A DNA stretch of 33,032 nucleotides from JAJPHJ01 sp035622315 (GTDB lineage Bacteria > Vulcanimicrobiota > Vulcanimicrobiia > Eremiobacterales > Eremiobacteraceae). Below are positions 7,892 to 16,367 of this stretch, piece by piece. Both the position numbers and the translations under genes were made by a program. The notes under the pieces were generated by a model that saw only the letters and a list, made by a program, of their open reading frames with translations, did no database searches and was not told the origin of the DNA. Location: contig DASPVP010000074.1 of the NCBI GenBank assembly GCA_035622315.1, positions 1-33,032 on the forward strand, in the 5' to 3' direction. Position 1 is the stretch's first letter; the number at the start of each line of letters is the position of its first letter.

Positions 7892-8108
7892 ATCGCTCGG
7901 TGACGACGACGATGCTGTGACCGCGGTGCTCGTCGAGGAAGCGCAGACCTTGCTCCATCCAGGTCTCAAGTCCGGAAGTCGCATGCTCTGCATACTCGCG
8001 GACGACGTGCTCGCGGTCGCGCAGCCAACGGACGTGCACCGTCCCTTGGGGGAGCCAGAGGTACTCGCCGCAGTCCTCGCAGGCCAGGCCCGAACGCGCC
8101 TCTGACAC
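7890..8108 (-). CDS. Small CxxC protein coupled to the SpoIIE phosphatase gene
   Basis: This 72-residue protein starts at GTG 8108. Its first base is the last base of the upstream TAG stop, giving a one-base overlap and probable translational coupling. It has a Cys10-x2-Cys13 pair (ACEDCGEYLW), nearby His residues (VHVRW, REHVVREYAEH) and an even mix of charged residues; no membrane segment is seen. The Cys-Cys-His set could bind one zinc ion. No family was recognised. Its position as the last gene after a phosphatase suggests a role in the same signalling unit, but the sequence alone does not show one. Confidence 0.65.
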   Translation of the reverse strand: MSEARSGLACEDCGEYLWLPQGTVHVRWLRDREHVVREYAEHATSGLETWMEQGLRFLDEHRGHSIVVVTER

Positions 8109-9559
8109 TAGCCTGCGGCCGCGGTCGCCAGGCCTTGTGGCGCCTGGGTTTGCGCCGCCTCAGACTTTCCGAAGGCCACCACGAGGAGGGCGAGGTCGTC
8201 TGCGATCCTTCCGCCCGAGGCGCGGGTGACCGCCGCGACGATGAAGTCAGCCATCTTCTGGGGCTGCGCGGGCGCTTCACGGATCATGCGCATGGCGCCG
8301 ACATCGTCGATCATCATGCCGGCGGTGTCGCGCGCTTCGGTCAGTCCATCGGTGGAGAGCACGATGATGTCGCCGGGTTCGATCTGCGCCGTGTCGGCGC
8401 CGAAGTCGTCCTCGAGGCGCAGCCCGACGAGCGGTCCCGTCACGGACAGTTGCCGCACGGCATCGCCGCGTCGCACGTAGACCGGCGAATGGCCGGCGCT
8501 CGCATAGTGCAGCGTGTGCGCGCTCGCGTCGAGCACGCCGGCGAACAGGCTGACGAAGGACGTGTCATCGCGGACCGAGCGTATGAACGCCATGTTGAAC
8601 TTCCGCAAAATGATGTTCGGGTCGTCGTACTCGGAAACCAGCGAGCGCAACGAATACTTGACGAACGCGGTGTCCACCGCGGCATCCAAACCCTTACCAC
8701 TCACGTCCGCTACCACGAGCAGGCAACGATGGTCGTCGATCAGCTGGACGTCGAACAGATCTCCGCCGATCGCCAGATGTCGTGCGGCCGAGACATAAGC
8801 CGTCCCTACTTCGAGGAATGGACACGAGTCCCAACCGCTCAAAAACGCCCGCTGGAGCGTATCGCCGACGATGCGTTCCCGCTCGAGCGACGCCTCCGTA
8901 CGGGAGCGGATGACGTCGGCCACGATCGCCGCGGCGCCGAACAGGAGGATCAGGCTGGCCGTGAGCAGCGCAGCGCGCAGCAACAGCGATCGAACCGCGT
9001 CTTGCGCCACGAGGGACTGGTCATTGAGCAAGCCGGTCAGTTCTTTGAAGTCGTTGCGAAAACGGTCCATGATCTTCTTGCCTTGCAGGAGCAAGGCTGC
9101 TGCTTCTGGGCTCGTCGGATTGGCGACGAGCGGTCGCCCGACCTGAGACTCCCAAAGATCGTGTGCGTGGCGGAGGTCGAAGACGAGTGGATAGGCGTTG
9201 GTCAGCTTGGCCTGTTCGAGGTCGGCTTGCAAGAGGTCGAGGTCTTGCTCCATTGCCGGCAGCGCGCTCGTGTAGGGTTCCAAGAACGTCTTGCGGCCGG
9301 TCGCGATGTAACCGCGCGTCGCCGTCTCTTCGTCGAGCTGTTCTTGGAAGAGATCGTCCAACTTGCTCTTGGCCATGTCGATCGCGTTCTGCTGTTTGTA
9401 CGCCTGGTCGACACGGACGTAGGTGACGGCCGAGCCGATGACCGACACGAAGAGCGCGATCGCGAGCACGGCCGCTGCCGTGAACGCCGGTCCCCGTAAG
9501 GCTTCCAGCGCGGAACTCGTCCTCTTGGATGTTCGGCCGCGGCCGAAGAGCGTGCGCAT
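8108..9559 (-). CDS. Membrane SpoIIE/RsbU-type PP2C phosphatase with CHASE3 sensor domain
   Basis: This 483-residue protein has a membrane helix at about 26-48, a periplasmic helical CHASE3-like domain (about 50-190, with EEETATRGYIATG-type residues typical of CHASE3), a second helix at about 195-216, and a cytoplasmic SpoIIE-type PP2C domain (about 245-465). Metal-binding and family motifs are GGDLFD (265-270), ADVSGKG (284-290), SAGHSP (354-359), TDGLTEA (403-409) and DDLALLVV (454-461). Such enzymes dephosphorylate anti-anti-sigma factors in partner-switching stress responses. No anti-sigma or STAS gene is next to it here. AAGGA three bases before ATG 9559 supports the start. Confidence 0.9.
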   Translation of the reverse strand: MRTLFGRGRTSKRTSSALEALRGPAFTAAAVLAIALFVSVIGSAVTYVRVDQAYKQQNAIDMAKSKLDDLFQEQLDEETATRGYIATGRKTFLEPYTSALPAMEQDLDLLQADLEQAKLTNAYPLVFDLRHAHDLWESQVGRPLVANPTSPEAAALLLQGKKIMDRFRNDFKELTGLLNDQSLVAQDAVRSLLLRAALLTASLILLFGAAAIVADVIRSRTEASLERERIVGDTLQRAFLSGWDSCPFLEVGTAYVSAARHLAIGGDLFDVQLIDDHRCLLVVADVSGKGLDAAVDTAFVKYSLRSLVSEYDDPNIILRKFNMAFIRSVRDDTSFVSLFAGVLDASAHTLHYASAGHSPVYVRRGDAVRQLSVTGPLVGLRLEDDFGADTAQIEPGDIIVLSTDGLTEARDTAGMMIDDVGAMRMIREAPAQPQKMADFIVAAVTRASGGRIADDLALLVVAFGKSEAAQTQAPQGLATAAAG

Positions 9560-9651
9560 GCGTCCTTTTCGAGAAAAAACCGGTGGGGCAGGTTTAAACC
9601 GCCCTGAGCCAGCCGACGTTCGGGGAAGCTACGCGATTTCCGCCCGACGCG

Positions 9652-9984
9652 TCAGGTCCGCGCGTCGGCGAAGGCGCTCGAGAGCACGCGCTCCAGCTCG
9701 CCGGTCTCCACCATCGGCCCCAAGATATCGGTATCACCGTAGAACGTGCCGTTGATGAACACTTTCGGCAACGTCGGCCAATCCGTCATCTCGGTGAGGG
9801 CTTGGCGTTTGGCTGTGTTCTCGAGCACATCGATGACTTCAAACGGGAAGCCCAGCTGGTCGAAGAACTGGATGGTCTCGAGCGTGAAGCCGCAGCGCGG
9901 CGCCAGCTTCGTCCCCTTGCCGTAGACGAGGATCTTGTGCGCCGCGATCTCGTCTTGGATCTCTTTTCTCTGCGCTTCCGTCAT
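9652..9984 (-). CDS. grxD: Monothiol glutaredoxin (Grx4/GrxD family)
   Basis: This 110-residue protein has the class II glutaredoxin layout: KGTKLAPRCGFT with the single active-site Cys31 (CGFT where most members have CGFS), the WPTLPKVFING motif with the cis-proline, and GDTDILGPM for glutathione contact. It holds a glutathione-bridged [2Fe-2S] cluster and passes clusters to acceptors, usually with BolA. ATG 9984 overlaps the bolA stop (ATGA), so the partner genes are translationally coupled. The frame stays open upstream, but that part is the bolA coding region. Confidence 0.93.
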   Translation of the reverse strand: MTEAQRKEIQDEIAAHKILVYGKGTKLAPRCGFTLETIQFFDQLGFPFEVIDVLENTAKRQALTEMTDWPTLPKVFINGTFYGDTDILGPMVETGELERVLSSAFADART

Positions 9985-10214
9985 GTCATCACTTCCGTCT
10001 TCAACTCGACTGCATGGAGCCGACCGTCGTTCATCGCTGTTGCGAGCGCGGAATACACCATTCGGTGTTGGTCCAAGAGTGACTTGCCGGCAAACGCGGC
10101 CGAGGCCACTGCGATGTCGTAGTGGTCGAACGTCCCCGTCCGATCGTGGGTTTGGACGCGCGCGTCTGGCATCGCCCTGCGGATGAGCGCCTCGAGGTCC
10201 TCGTGTGTGATCAT
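9981..10214 (-). CDS. bolA: BolA family protein
   Basis: This 77-residue protein starts with ITHEDLEALIRRAMPDARV and has the typical BolA core: D-HYDIAVASAAFAGKSLLDQHRMVYSAL and a C-terminal LHAVELKT strand. The HRMVY stretch contains the invariant His that co-ligates the [2Fe-2S] cluster in BolA-Grx heterodimers. It lies directly upstream of and overlaps grxD, the known physical partner, which strongly supports both calls. The gene is divergent from the CcdA-like gene at 10310, sharing a 95-base intergenic region with two palindromes. Confidence 0.92.
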   Translation of the reverse strand: MITHEDLEALIRRAMPDARVQTHDRTGTFDHYDIAVASAAFAGKSLLDQHRMVYSALATAMNDGRLHAVELKTEVMT

Positions 10215-10234
10215 CGATGAATCGTTGTCGCTGC

Positions 10235-10252
10235 CATGGGGAAAATCCCATG
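10235..10252. promoter_or_regulatory. Palindrome in bolA/CcdA-like divergent region (1)
   Basis: CATGGG, six bases, CCCATG: a perfect 6-bp inverted repeat lying 20 bases upstream of the bolA start. It is a candidate operator. Its position is suited to control bolA-grxD. Confidence 0.4.
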
Positions 10253-10267
10253 TCCCGCTCCGTCTGG

Positions 10268-10285
10268 CTGAGGCATGTGCCTCAG
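10268..10285. promoter_or_regulatory. Palindrome overlapping the -35 region of the CcdA-like gene (2)
   Basis: CTGAGGCA-TG-TGCCTCAG is a perfect 8-bp inverted repeat with a two-base centre. It ends seven bases before the TATAAT at 10293 and covers the expected -35 position, so a dimeric repressor bound here would block polymerase. The half-site was not recognised as that of a known regulator family. Confidence 0.5.
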
Positions 10286-10292
10286 ATGCCGA

Positions 10293-10298
10293 TATAAT
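10293..10298 (+). promoter_or_regulatory. Consensus -10 box TATAAT, near-leaderless start
   Basis: TATAAT matches the sigma-70 -10 consensus exactly and lies 12 bases before ATG 10310. Transcription would begin around 10305, leaving a leader of about five bases. No good -35 hexamer is seen; the palindrome at 10268-10285 occupies that place. Confidence 0.55.
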
Positions 10299-10309
10299 AG
10301 AAGAGATAT

Positions 10310-11002
10310 ATGAATTGGTCACAGTGGAACAACGTCTGGGAGTTCTCCGAGCAGATCGGGGACGTCGTCGACCAGCACCGGATGTTGGCACTCCTCATCA
10401 TGTTCATCGGCGGGGTGCTGAGCAGCCTCAGCCCATCAAGCGTGCCGCGGATGGTGGCCATCGTCAACTACGCCGGCCACCACGCGAAAAACTTATTGGG
10501 TGCGGTCGGCCTGTCCGTCGCATTCGTCGTCGGCATCTGCACGGTGTACGGCTGCCTTGGCGTCGTTGCGGGTTCGTTCGGCAAGCTGCTCGCGATGACA
10601 GGCTTCCTGTACTATTTCACCGCGGCGCTCTGTCTCGTGATGGGGCTGTCCATGATCCGCCTCATCGAGTTCCATTGGACGGTGCCGGGGCTCAAGGTCG
10701 TGAGCACCGGCGCGCTGGGGGCGTATCTGCTGGGAGTCGGATTTGCTTTTCTCATCGCGCCGGACGCAACGCCCTTTATGATTGGCGGGCTTGCCGTAAG
10801 CACGTTCCACGGACGCCTCGCGCTTGGGGCGGAATTGATGATCGCGTTCGGTATCGGTCATGGCGTGCCGGTGTTGTTCGTGGGATCGCTCGCGCCATGG
10901 TACATGCATCACCCTGCGGTCAAGAAATGGCATCTTGCGGCTGAGATGGTGGCCGGCTACGTGCTCGTGTTCCTCGCGCTCTTTTTCACGGTGATCGCGT
11001 GA
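10310..11002 (+). CDS. CcdA/DsbD-fold membrane protein lacking both redox cysteines
   Basis: This 230-residue protein has about six membrane segments arranged as in CcdA, the membrane electron carrier that passes reducing power to periplasmic thioredoxins. In CcdA the two active cysteines sit in SPC-x-x-P motifs in helices 1 and 4. Here the first motif is SPSSVP (41-46, Cys to Ser43) and the second is APDATP (150-155, Cys to Asp152), while the surrounding helix sequence (LGVGFAFLIAP, GIGHGVPVLFVGSLA) keeps the family pattern. Thiol relay as in CcdA is therefore unlikely; transport or scaffolding is possible. Its stop overlaps the next gene by GTGA. Confidence 0.72.
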   Translation: MNWSQWNNVWEFSEQIGDVVDQHRMLALLIMFIGGVLSSLSPSSVPRMVAIVNYAGHHAKNLLGAVGLSVAFVVGICTVYGCLGVVAGSFGKLLAMTGFLYYFTAALCLVMGLSMIRLIEFHWTVPGLKVVSTGALGAYLLGVGFAFLIAPDATPFMIGGLAVSTFHGRLALGAELMIAFGIGHGVPVLFVGSLAPWYMHHPAVKKWHLAAEMVAGYVLVFLALFFTVIA

Positions 11003-11595
11003 AGGCCCAAGACGTGGCTGTGCCGGCGCAGACGCCTCCGGACGAGCGTCCGTACATCATCCGGACCTACGATCGCTGGATCATCCTCGTCATCGTCTTG
11101 GTGGTAGGCTGGTTTCTCTTCCGCCCGCTTTTCGGTTTCACGGTCTACTACCGGGGCCTGAGCTTCGAGCGGATGTTCCAAATCACGTCGGCAGAGCACT
11201 ACTATATCAAGTCCACACGTGTCTATCCGCGACTGCCGCAAGGCTGGCAGGGTTGGGGCGAGCTCGTCATGATGCGTGCCCCTTCTGACGAGTCGCAGCG
11301 GCAACTCGCGCTGACGGTCCTGCAGAAGGGGATCTCGTACAACCCGAACTATGGGCCCCTCGAATTCGATCTCGGACGGACGTACTTCATGGGCAAGCAA
11401 TATCCACAGGCCGCCGTCGCCTTCCGGCGCAGCGCGGCATTGATGCCGGACGACCTGTTCAGTTGGGATTACGCAGCGTGGTCGAGCTTGCGCGCCGGTG
11501 ACGTTGCCAAAGCCATCGGATATTGGTACGAAGTGCTGCGCATCGATCCGGGCAATGCGGTGGCTCACCGGCAGATCGCACGCTACCGCAGCTAA
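10999..11595 (+). CDS. Membrane-anchored TPR protein
   Basis: This 198-residue protein starts at GTG 10999, overlapping the CcdA-like gene by four bases. A single membrane helix (about 28-50, WIILVIVLVVGWFLF) follows a short cytoplasmic N-terminus. The C-terminal half (about 100-198) holds two to three TPR-like helical pairs, with YNPNYGPLEFDLGRTYFMGKQYPQAAVAFRR and a final LRIDPGNAVAHRQIA. TPR domains bind partner proteins. Coupling to the cysteine-less CcdA-fold protein suggests that the two form an envelope complex, but the function is unknown. Confidence 0.78.
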   Translation: MKAQDVAVPAQTPPDERPYIIRTYDRWIILVIVLVVGWFLFRPLFGFTVYYRGLSFERMFQITSAEHYYIKSTRVYPRLPQGWQGWGELVMMRAPSDESQRQLALTVLQKGISYNPNYGPLEFDLGRTYFMGKQYPQAAVAFRRSAALMPDDLFSWDYAAWSSLRAGDVAKAIGYWYEVLRIDPGNAVAHRQIARYRS

Positions 11596-11622
11596 ATCAC
11601 GGCTCTTCGCTCGCGAAACGCC

Positions 11623-13194
11623 TCAAGGAGACTGCCTCTGTGTCGGCTGCATCACCGGCGTCGGCTGTATTACGGGCATGGATTGCGGCGGAGTCGGATG
11701 CGGTATCGCCATCGGTAGAAGAGGAGTGTTCGTTCTCTGCGGTTCGGGTTGCCAGCCGCCACCTGTCGCCTTGTAGAGCTGGACGAGCGCGAGCCGTTCG
11801 TTCAAGTCGGCTTGCGCTAGGCTGATCTGCGCTCCATAGGCCTGCGTCTGGCTCGAGAGCACCTCGAGGTAGGACGTCACGCCGCCTTCGAAGCGCAGGT
11901 TCGCGAGCCGCGCTGAATCAACCGCGGCGGCCGCGTTTGCGAGCTCCGCGAGATCGTTCTCTTTGTACTTCTGATAGGAGAGCAGGTCGTCGGACACGTC
12001 GCCGAACGCTTGCTGCACGGATTGGATGTACTGCAGCACCGCTGCCTCTTCACCGGCCTGACTCGCGGCGTAGTTGGCGCGCGCCGCGCCCGCGTTGAAG
12101 ATCTGCTGGACGATCTGCGGCAGTATCGAGACGTAGCCTTGACCGTAGTTCGATTGCGGGAACGTGATCGGGCCGATCGTCTTGTCGCCTGGACCTGGTA
12201 ACGCGATCGCGGGTAGCGTCAAGCCATTGGCTTGCGCGGTGCCTGCGCCGACGGCCGCGGTGATCGTCACTTGCGGGAAGAGGAGCGCGCGAGCGACACC
12301 GATCTGGGCGTCCGCGGCGATCAGCGCCTCTTCGGATTCGCGGACGTCGGGGCGCTGTTCCAACAGCTCGGACGGCAAGCCCACCGCCGGCACATCCGGC
12401 AACGCGATCTGGTCGTTGAGCGGCAGGTCGCGACCTATTGCGCCCGGGTATTGGCCGAGCAGGATGCTGAGCGCGTCTTCGGTCATGCCCAAACCGCGCT
12501 GGATGAGCGGGATCGCGGCGGCCGTCTGCGCCACGAGCTCTTGCGCCTGGCGGACGTCTTGCAGCGTGCCGATGCCGCCTTCGAGCCGCGCGCGCACGAG
12601 CGAGAGACTGGCCGTGCGGGCGGCAAGCGCTTTGCGCGAGATGTCGAGCTCCTCGTCGAGTTCGAGGAGCTGGAAGTAGAGTGTGGCGACCGAGCTGACG
12701 ACTGCCGCCGTCACGGTCTCGCGAGCGAACTCGGTCTGCAGCACTTGGGCGTTGGCCGCCGCGACCTGGCTATGGATCTTGCCGAAGAAGTCGAGCTCGT
12801 ATTGGAGCGTCAGGAGCCCGTTCGGCGCAAACGTGGAGCGCGGCGACAGCACTGGGCGCTGGCCGTTGGTCTGCTGGTACTGCGCGCTCAAGACGGCGTT
12901 GATTTGAGGATATTGCTCGCCTGAGACGATCGTGTATTGCGCCTCAGCCTGTTGCAGGCGTTGGGCTGCGACGAGGATGTCGGCGTTGTTCGCCACAGCC
13001 GTGCGCAAGAGCGACTGGAGCTGCGGATCGCGGAAAACCTGCCACCACCCGAGCTCGCCCATCGCGGGCACGAGTTGCGACGAGGCCGGCTCGAACCGGT
13101 ACGTCGCTGGCTCCTGCGTGTCGGGACGATGATACGGCGGCGAGCACGTCGCCAATAGCTGCGCGACCAAAAGGCCGACGATGACCAGTTTCAC
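11623..13194 (-). CDS. RND efflux outer-membrane lipoprotein (OprM/NodT type)
   Basis: This 523-residue protein has a short lipoprotein signal ending at Cys17 (LLATC) and two repeated OEP domains (about 60-250 and 280-470) typical of TolC/OprM channels, with the ELDFFGK segment of the first repeat and long coiled-coil helices. A Pro/Gln-rich tail (about 487-523) is an extension beyond the usual family end. It forms the outer-membrane exit duct for the pump encoded upstream. The GTG start overlaps the pump gene's TGA by four bases, so the order in the operon is adaptor, pump, channel. Confidence 0.92.
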   Translation of the reverse strand: MKLVIVGLLVAQLLATCSPPYHRPDTQEPATYRFEPASSQLVPAMGELGWWQVFRDPQLQSLLRTAVANNADILVAAQRLQQAEAQYTIVSGEQYPQINAVLSAQYQQTNGQRPVLSPRSTFAPNGLLTLQYELDFFGKIHSQVAAANAQVLQTEFARETVTAAVVSSVATLYFQLLELDEELDISRKALAARTASLSLVRARLEGGIGTLQDVRQAQELVAQTAAAIPLIQRGLGMTEDALSILLGQYPGAIGRDLPLNDQIALPDVPAVGLPSELLEQRPDVRESEEALIAADAQIGVARALLFPQVTITAAVGAGTAQANGLTLPAIALPGPGDKTIGPITFPQSNYGQGYVSILPQIVQQIFNAGAARANYAASQAGEEAAVLQYIQSVQQAFGDVSDDLLSYQKYKENDLAELANAAAAVDSARLANLRFEGGVTSYLEVLSSQTQAYGAQISLAQADLNERLALVQLYKATGGGWQPEPQRTNTPLLPMAIPHPTPPQSMPVIQPTPVMQPTQRQSP

Positions 13195-16100
13195 GGCTGA
13201 GCCTTCTCACTCGCGCGAGCGATGGGAGTCGAAGCCGTCTGCGCCCGCGCCGCCGTGCCCTTGCGTCGCTCGACCGCGTTCTCGATGACGTTGTACAGCG
13301 TCGGGATGAAGAACACGCCGAGCGACGTCGCGAACAGCATGCCGAAGAACACGGATGTGCCGAGCGAGTGACGCGAGGCGGCTCCGGCTCCGGACGCGAT
13401 GACCATCGGCAGGACGCCCAAGATGAACGCGAGCGAGGTCATGAGGATCGGACGGAAGCGCACGCGCGCGCCTTCGAGCGCGGCGTCGAGCACGGACGAT
13501 CCTTCGGCGTGCTTGTCCTTGGCGAATTCGACGATGAGGATCGCGTTCTTCGCCGCGAGACCGATGAGCATGATCAGGCCGATCTGGACGTAGACGTTGT
13601 TCGGCAGCCGCCAGATCCAAGCGCCGAAGAACGCGCCGAAGACGGCGATCGGGATGCCTAAGATCACGCCGAACGGGATGGCCCAACTCTCGTACAGCGC
13701 TGCGAGGAACAAGAACACCAAGATAATGGAGAGCACGAAGCTGATCGCTTGCGAGCTTCCGGCCAGTTGCTCTTGGTACGCCGTTCCCGTCCACTCATAG
13801 CCAAAGCCGGGCGGGATCGTCTGCTTGGCCACTTCTTCCATCGCCGCGATCGCCTGACCCGAGCTGTAGTTCGCGGCCGGCTGGCCGTCGATCTCAGCTG
13901 CCCGGTAGACGTTGTACCGCTGGATCAGGTTCGTGCCGTTCGTCATGACCGGCGTCGAGAAGGTTGAGAGCGGCACCATCTTGCCGCTCGTGTTGCGCAC
14001 CATGAGCGCCCCGATATTGGCAGGCGTCATGCGGTACTGCGGCTCAGCCTGGACCAGAACTTTCCAACTGTTGTTGAAGAGGATGACGTTGTTGACGACG
14101 AGGCCTCCGAGCTCCGTCTGCAACGTCTGATAGACGTCGCTCAACTGCACGCCCAAGTTGCGCACTTTGTCGCGATCGATGTTGAGGTTCACTTGCGGGT
14201 AGTCGACCGAATAGCCCGAGAGGAGGTTGCCAAATTCCGGCCGGCGGCTTGCGGCCTGCACGACTTTCGCGGCGACTTGCGCGAGTTGCTGTTCCGAGTG
14301 CCCGGTGCGATCTTCGAGGATGAACTGGAAACCGCCTGAGTTGCCGAGGCCGGTGATGGGCGGCGGCGGAATGGGGAAGGTCTGCGCCTCCGGATGTTGC
14401 CGCGCGTATCCGTAGGCTGTGAGCAAGATGTTAGCGAGCCCCAAACTTTTCTTCTTGCGCTCGTCCCACGGGATCAGCGTCACCGCGAGCGTCGTGACGT
14501 TCGACTGCAGCATGCTGTTCAACGCGTTGAAGCCGCCGAGCGTCACCACGTCGTTGACGCCCGGGATCTGCTTGACTTGCGCGGCGATCCGGTCGGCCGT
14601 CGCTTGCGTGCGTTCGAGCGACGCTCCGTTCGGCAGGATGACGTCCAGGAAGAAATAGCCTTGGTCTTCGAGCGGCACGAAGCTCGGCGGGAGGATCTTG
14701 AGGAATGTGCCCGCCCCGACGGCGATGGCGGCCAGGATGACGAGCATGAGCGCGGTTCGCCGGATGCACGTCTGCAAAAGCCCCATGTAGCGGTTGCGCG
14801 TGCGGTCGAACTTCTCGTTGAACCACTTGATGAAACGGCCGACGAGACCTCGGCTGACCTGGCCTGGCTTGAGCACCATGGCGCACAGCGCCGGCGTGAG
14901 CGTGAGCGCGATGAGAGCTGAGAGCAGCACCGAGATGGAGAGCGTCAGCGCGAACTGCTGGTATAACCTGCCCGTGATGCCGCTCAAGAACGCGGCAGGC
15001 ACGAACACCGCCGCAAGCACTAACGCCACGGCGATGACGGGCGCTTGGACCTGCTCCATCGCCTTGATGGTGGCGTCTTTCGGCGTCATGCCCTCTTCGA
15101 TGTGCAGCTCGGTCGCCTCGACCACGACGATGGCGTCGTCGATCACGATCCCGATGGCGAGCACGATGCCGAACAGCGAGAGCGTGTTGAGCGAAAACCC
15201 GAGCGGCACGAACGCGGCGAACGTGCCGATGAGCGCGACCGGGACCGCACAGATCGGGATGATCGTGGCGCGGACGCTGCCCAAGAAGATGAAGACGACC
15301 AGGCAGACCAAGATGAAGGCTTCGAGCAGCGTCTTGAGGACGTCGTGGATCGATGCGCGCACGAAGTCCGTGGTGTCGAGCGTGATCTTGTATCGCAAGC
15401 CCGGCGGGAAGCTCTGCGCCAGCTGCGCGATGGTCTTGCGCAACATGGAAGCCGTCTGGATCGCGTTCGCAGACGGTGTCTGATAGATGAGGATGGAGGC
15501 GGCGGGCGCGGAGTTCAGCTCGCTGAAGACGTTGTAGCTTTGCGCGGCGAGCTGGCTCGTCCCCACGTCGCGCAGCCGAACGACCGATCCATCCGAGAGC
15601 GTCCGCAGCGCCACGTTGTCGAACTGCTGCGTCGAGTCCAACAGGCCCGCGACATTGACAGGCGTTTGGAACGTGGTCCCGCTTGCCGACGGCAGCAGAC
15701 CGAGCTGGCCCGCTGGTGCGAGCGCATTCTGTTCCTTGAGCGCGTTGACGACGTCTGAGACCTGCAAGCCAAGCCCGCCGAGCGAGTCGGGCCGCAGCCA
15801 CACCCGCATCGCGTAGTTGCCCGAACCCATGAGCGTGGTGCTGCCGACGCCGGGCACACGATTGATGTTGTTGATGAGGTTGATGGTGGCGTAGTTGGAG
15901 AGCCAGAGCGAATCGTAGCTGTTGTCCGGTGAATACAGCGTCACGATCATCAAGATGGCGGACGACTGTTGTTTGACTGTGATGCCGTACTGGTTGACTG
16001 CTGAAGGCAAGAGCGCCGAAGCGGCCTGCACCCGGTTCTGCACGAGGTTCGTGTCCTCGTCCGGATCGGAGCCCACATTGAAGGTGGCGGTCATCGTGTA

Positions 16101-16364
16101 GATGCCGTTCGAGGTGGAATACGAGTTCAGGTACATCAGATTGGGCGCGCCGTTGACCTGCGGTTCGATGTTGGATGCCACCGCCTGCTCGACGACGCTC
16201 GCGTTCGCGCCCGTGTACGTCGTGTTCACCTGCACGGTGGGCGGCGTGATCTGGGGGAACTGCGCGATCGGCAAGAGGAAGAGCGAAATCCCGCCGGCCA
16301 GCAAGATGACGAGCGAGATCACCATCGCGAAGATCGGGCGCTCGATGCAGAAGCGGGAGATCAT
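13191..16364 (-). CDS. RND (HAE1 family) efflux pump inner-membrane subunit
   Basis: This 1057-residue protein matches the AcrB/MexB length and layout. It begins MISRFCIERPIFAMVISL, has two large periplasmic loops, and keeps the proton-relay residues in IGIVIDDAIVVVEA (the two Asp of helix 4) and LAAKNAILIVEFAK (the Lys of helix 10). The late motif SGAGAASRHSLGTSVFFGM is typical of hydrophobe/amphiphile pumps. It exports drugs, detergents or lipids using the proton gradient; the substrate cannot be read from sequence. The start lies three bases after the adaptor stop. Confidence 0.96.
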   Translation of the reverse strand: MISRFCIERPIFAMVISLVILLAGGISLFLLPIAQFPQITPPTVQVNTTYTGANASVVEQAVASNIEPQVNGAPNLMYLNSYSTSNGIYTMTATFNVGSDPDEDTNLVQNRVQAASALLPSAVNQYGITVKQQSSAILMIVTLYSPDNSYDSLWLSNYATINLINNINRVPGVGSTTLMGSGNYAMRVWLRPDSLGGLGLQVSDVVNALKEQNALAPAGQLGLLPSASGTTFQTPVNVAGLLDSTQQFDNVALRTLSDGSVVRLRDVGTSQLAAQSYNVFSELNSAPAASILIYQTPSANAIQTASMLRKTIAQLAQSFPPGLRYKITLDTTDFVRASIHDVLKTLLEAFILVCLVVFIFLGSVRATIIPICAVPVALIGTFAAFVPLGFSLNTLSLFGIVLAIGIVIDDAIVVVEATELHIEEGMTPKDATIKAMEQVQAPVIAVALVLAAVFVPAAFLSGITGRLYQQFALTLSISVLLSALIALTLTPALCAMVLKPGQVSRGLVGRFIKWFNEKFDRTRNRYMGLLQTCIRRTALMLVILAAIAVGAGTFLKILPPSFVPLEDQGYFFLDVILPNGASLERTQATADRIAAQVKQIPGVNDVVTLGGFNALNSMLQSNVTTLAVTLIPWDERKKKSLGLANILLTAYGYARQHPEAQTFPIPPPPITGLGNSGGFQFILEDRTGHSEQQLAQVAAKVVQAASRRPEFGNLLSGYSVDYPQVNLNIDRDKVRNLGVQLSDVYQTLQTELGGLVVNNVILFNNSWKVLVQAEPQYRMTPANIGALMVRNTSGKMVPLSTFSTPVMTNGTNLIQRYNVYRAAEIDGQPAANYSSGQAIAAMEEVAKQTIPPGFGYEWTGTAYQEQLAGSSQAISFVLSIILVFLFLAALYESWAIPFGVILGIPIAVFGAFFGAWIWRLPNNVYVQIGLIMLIGLAAKNAILIVEFAKDKHAEGSSVLDAALEGARVRFRPILMTSLAFILGVLPMVIASGAGAASRHSLGTSVFFGMLFATSLGVFFIPTLYNVIENAVERRKGTAARAQTASTPIARASEKAQP

Positions 16365-16367
16365 GCT

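Noticed and set aside
9591..9600. GGTTTAAACC palindrome upstream of the SpoIIE phosphatase as a sigma-B type promoter
   Set aside because: No matching -10 sequence is found at the required spacing on the minus strand.
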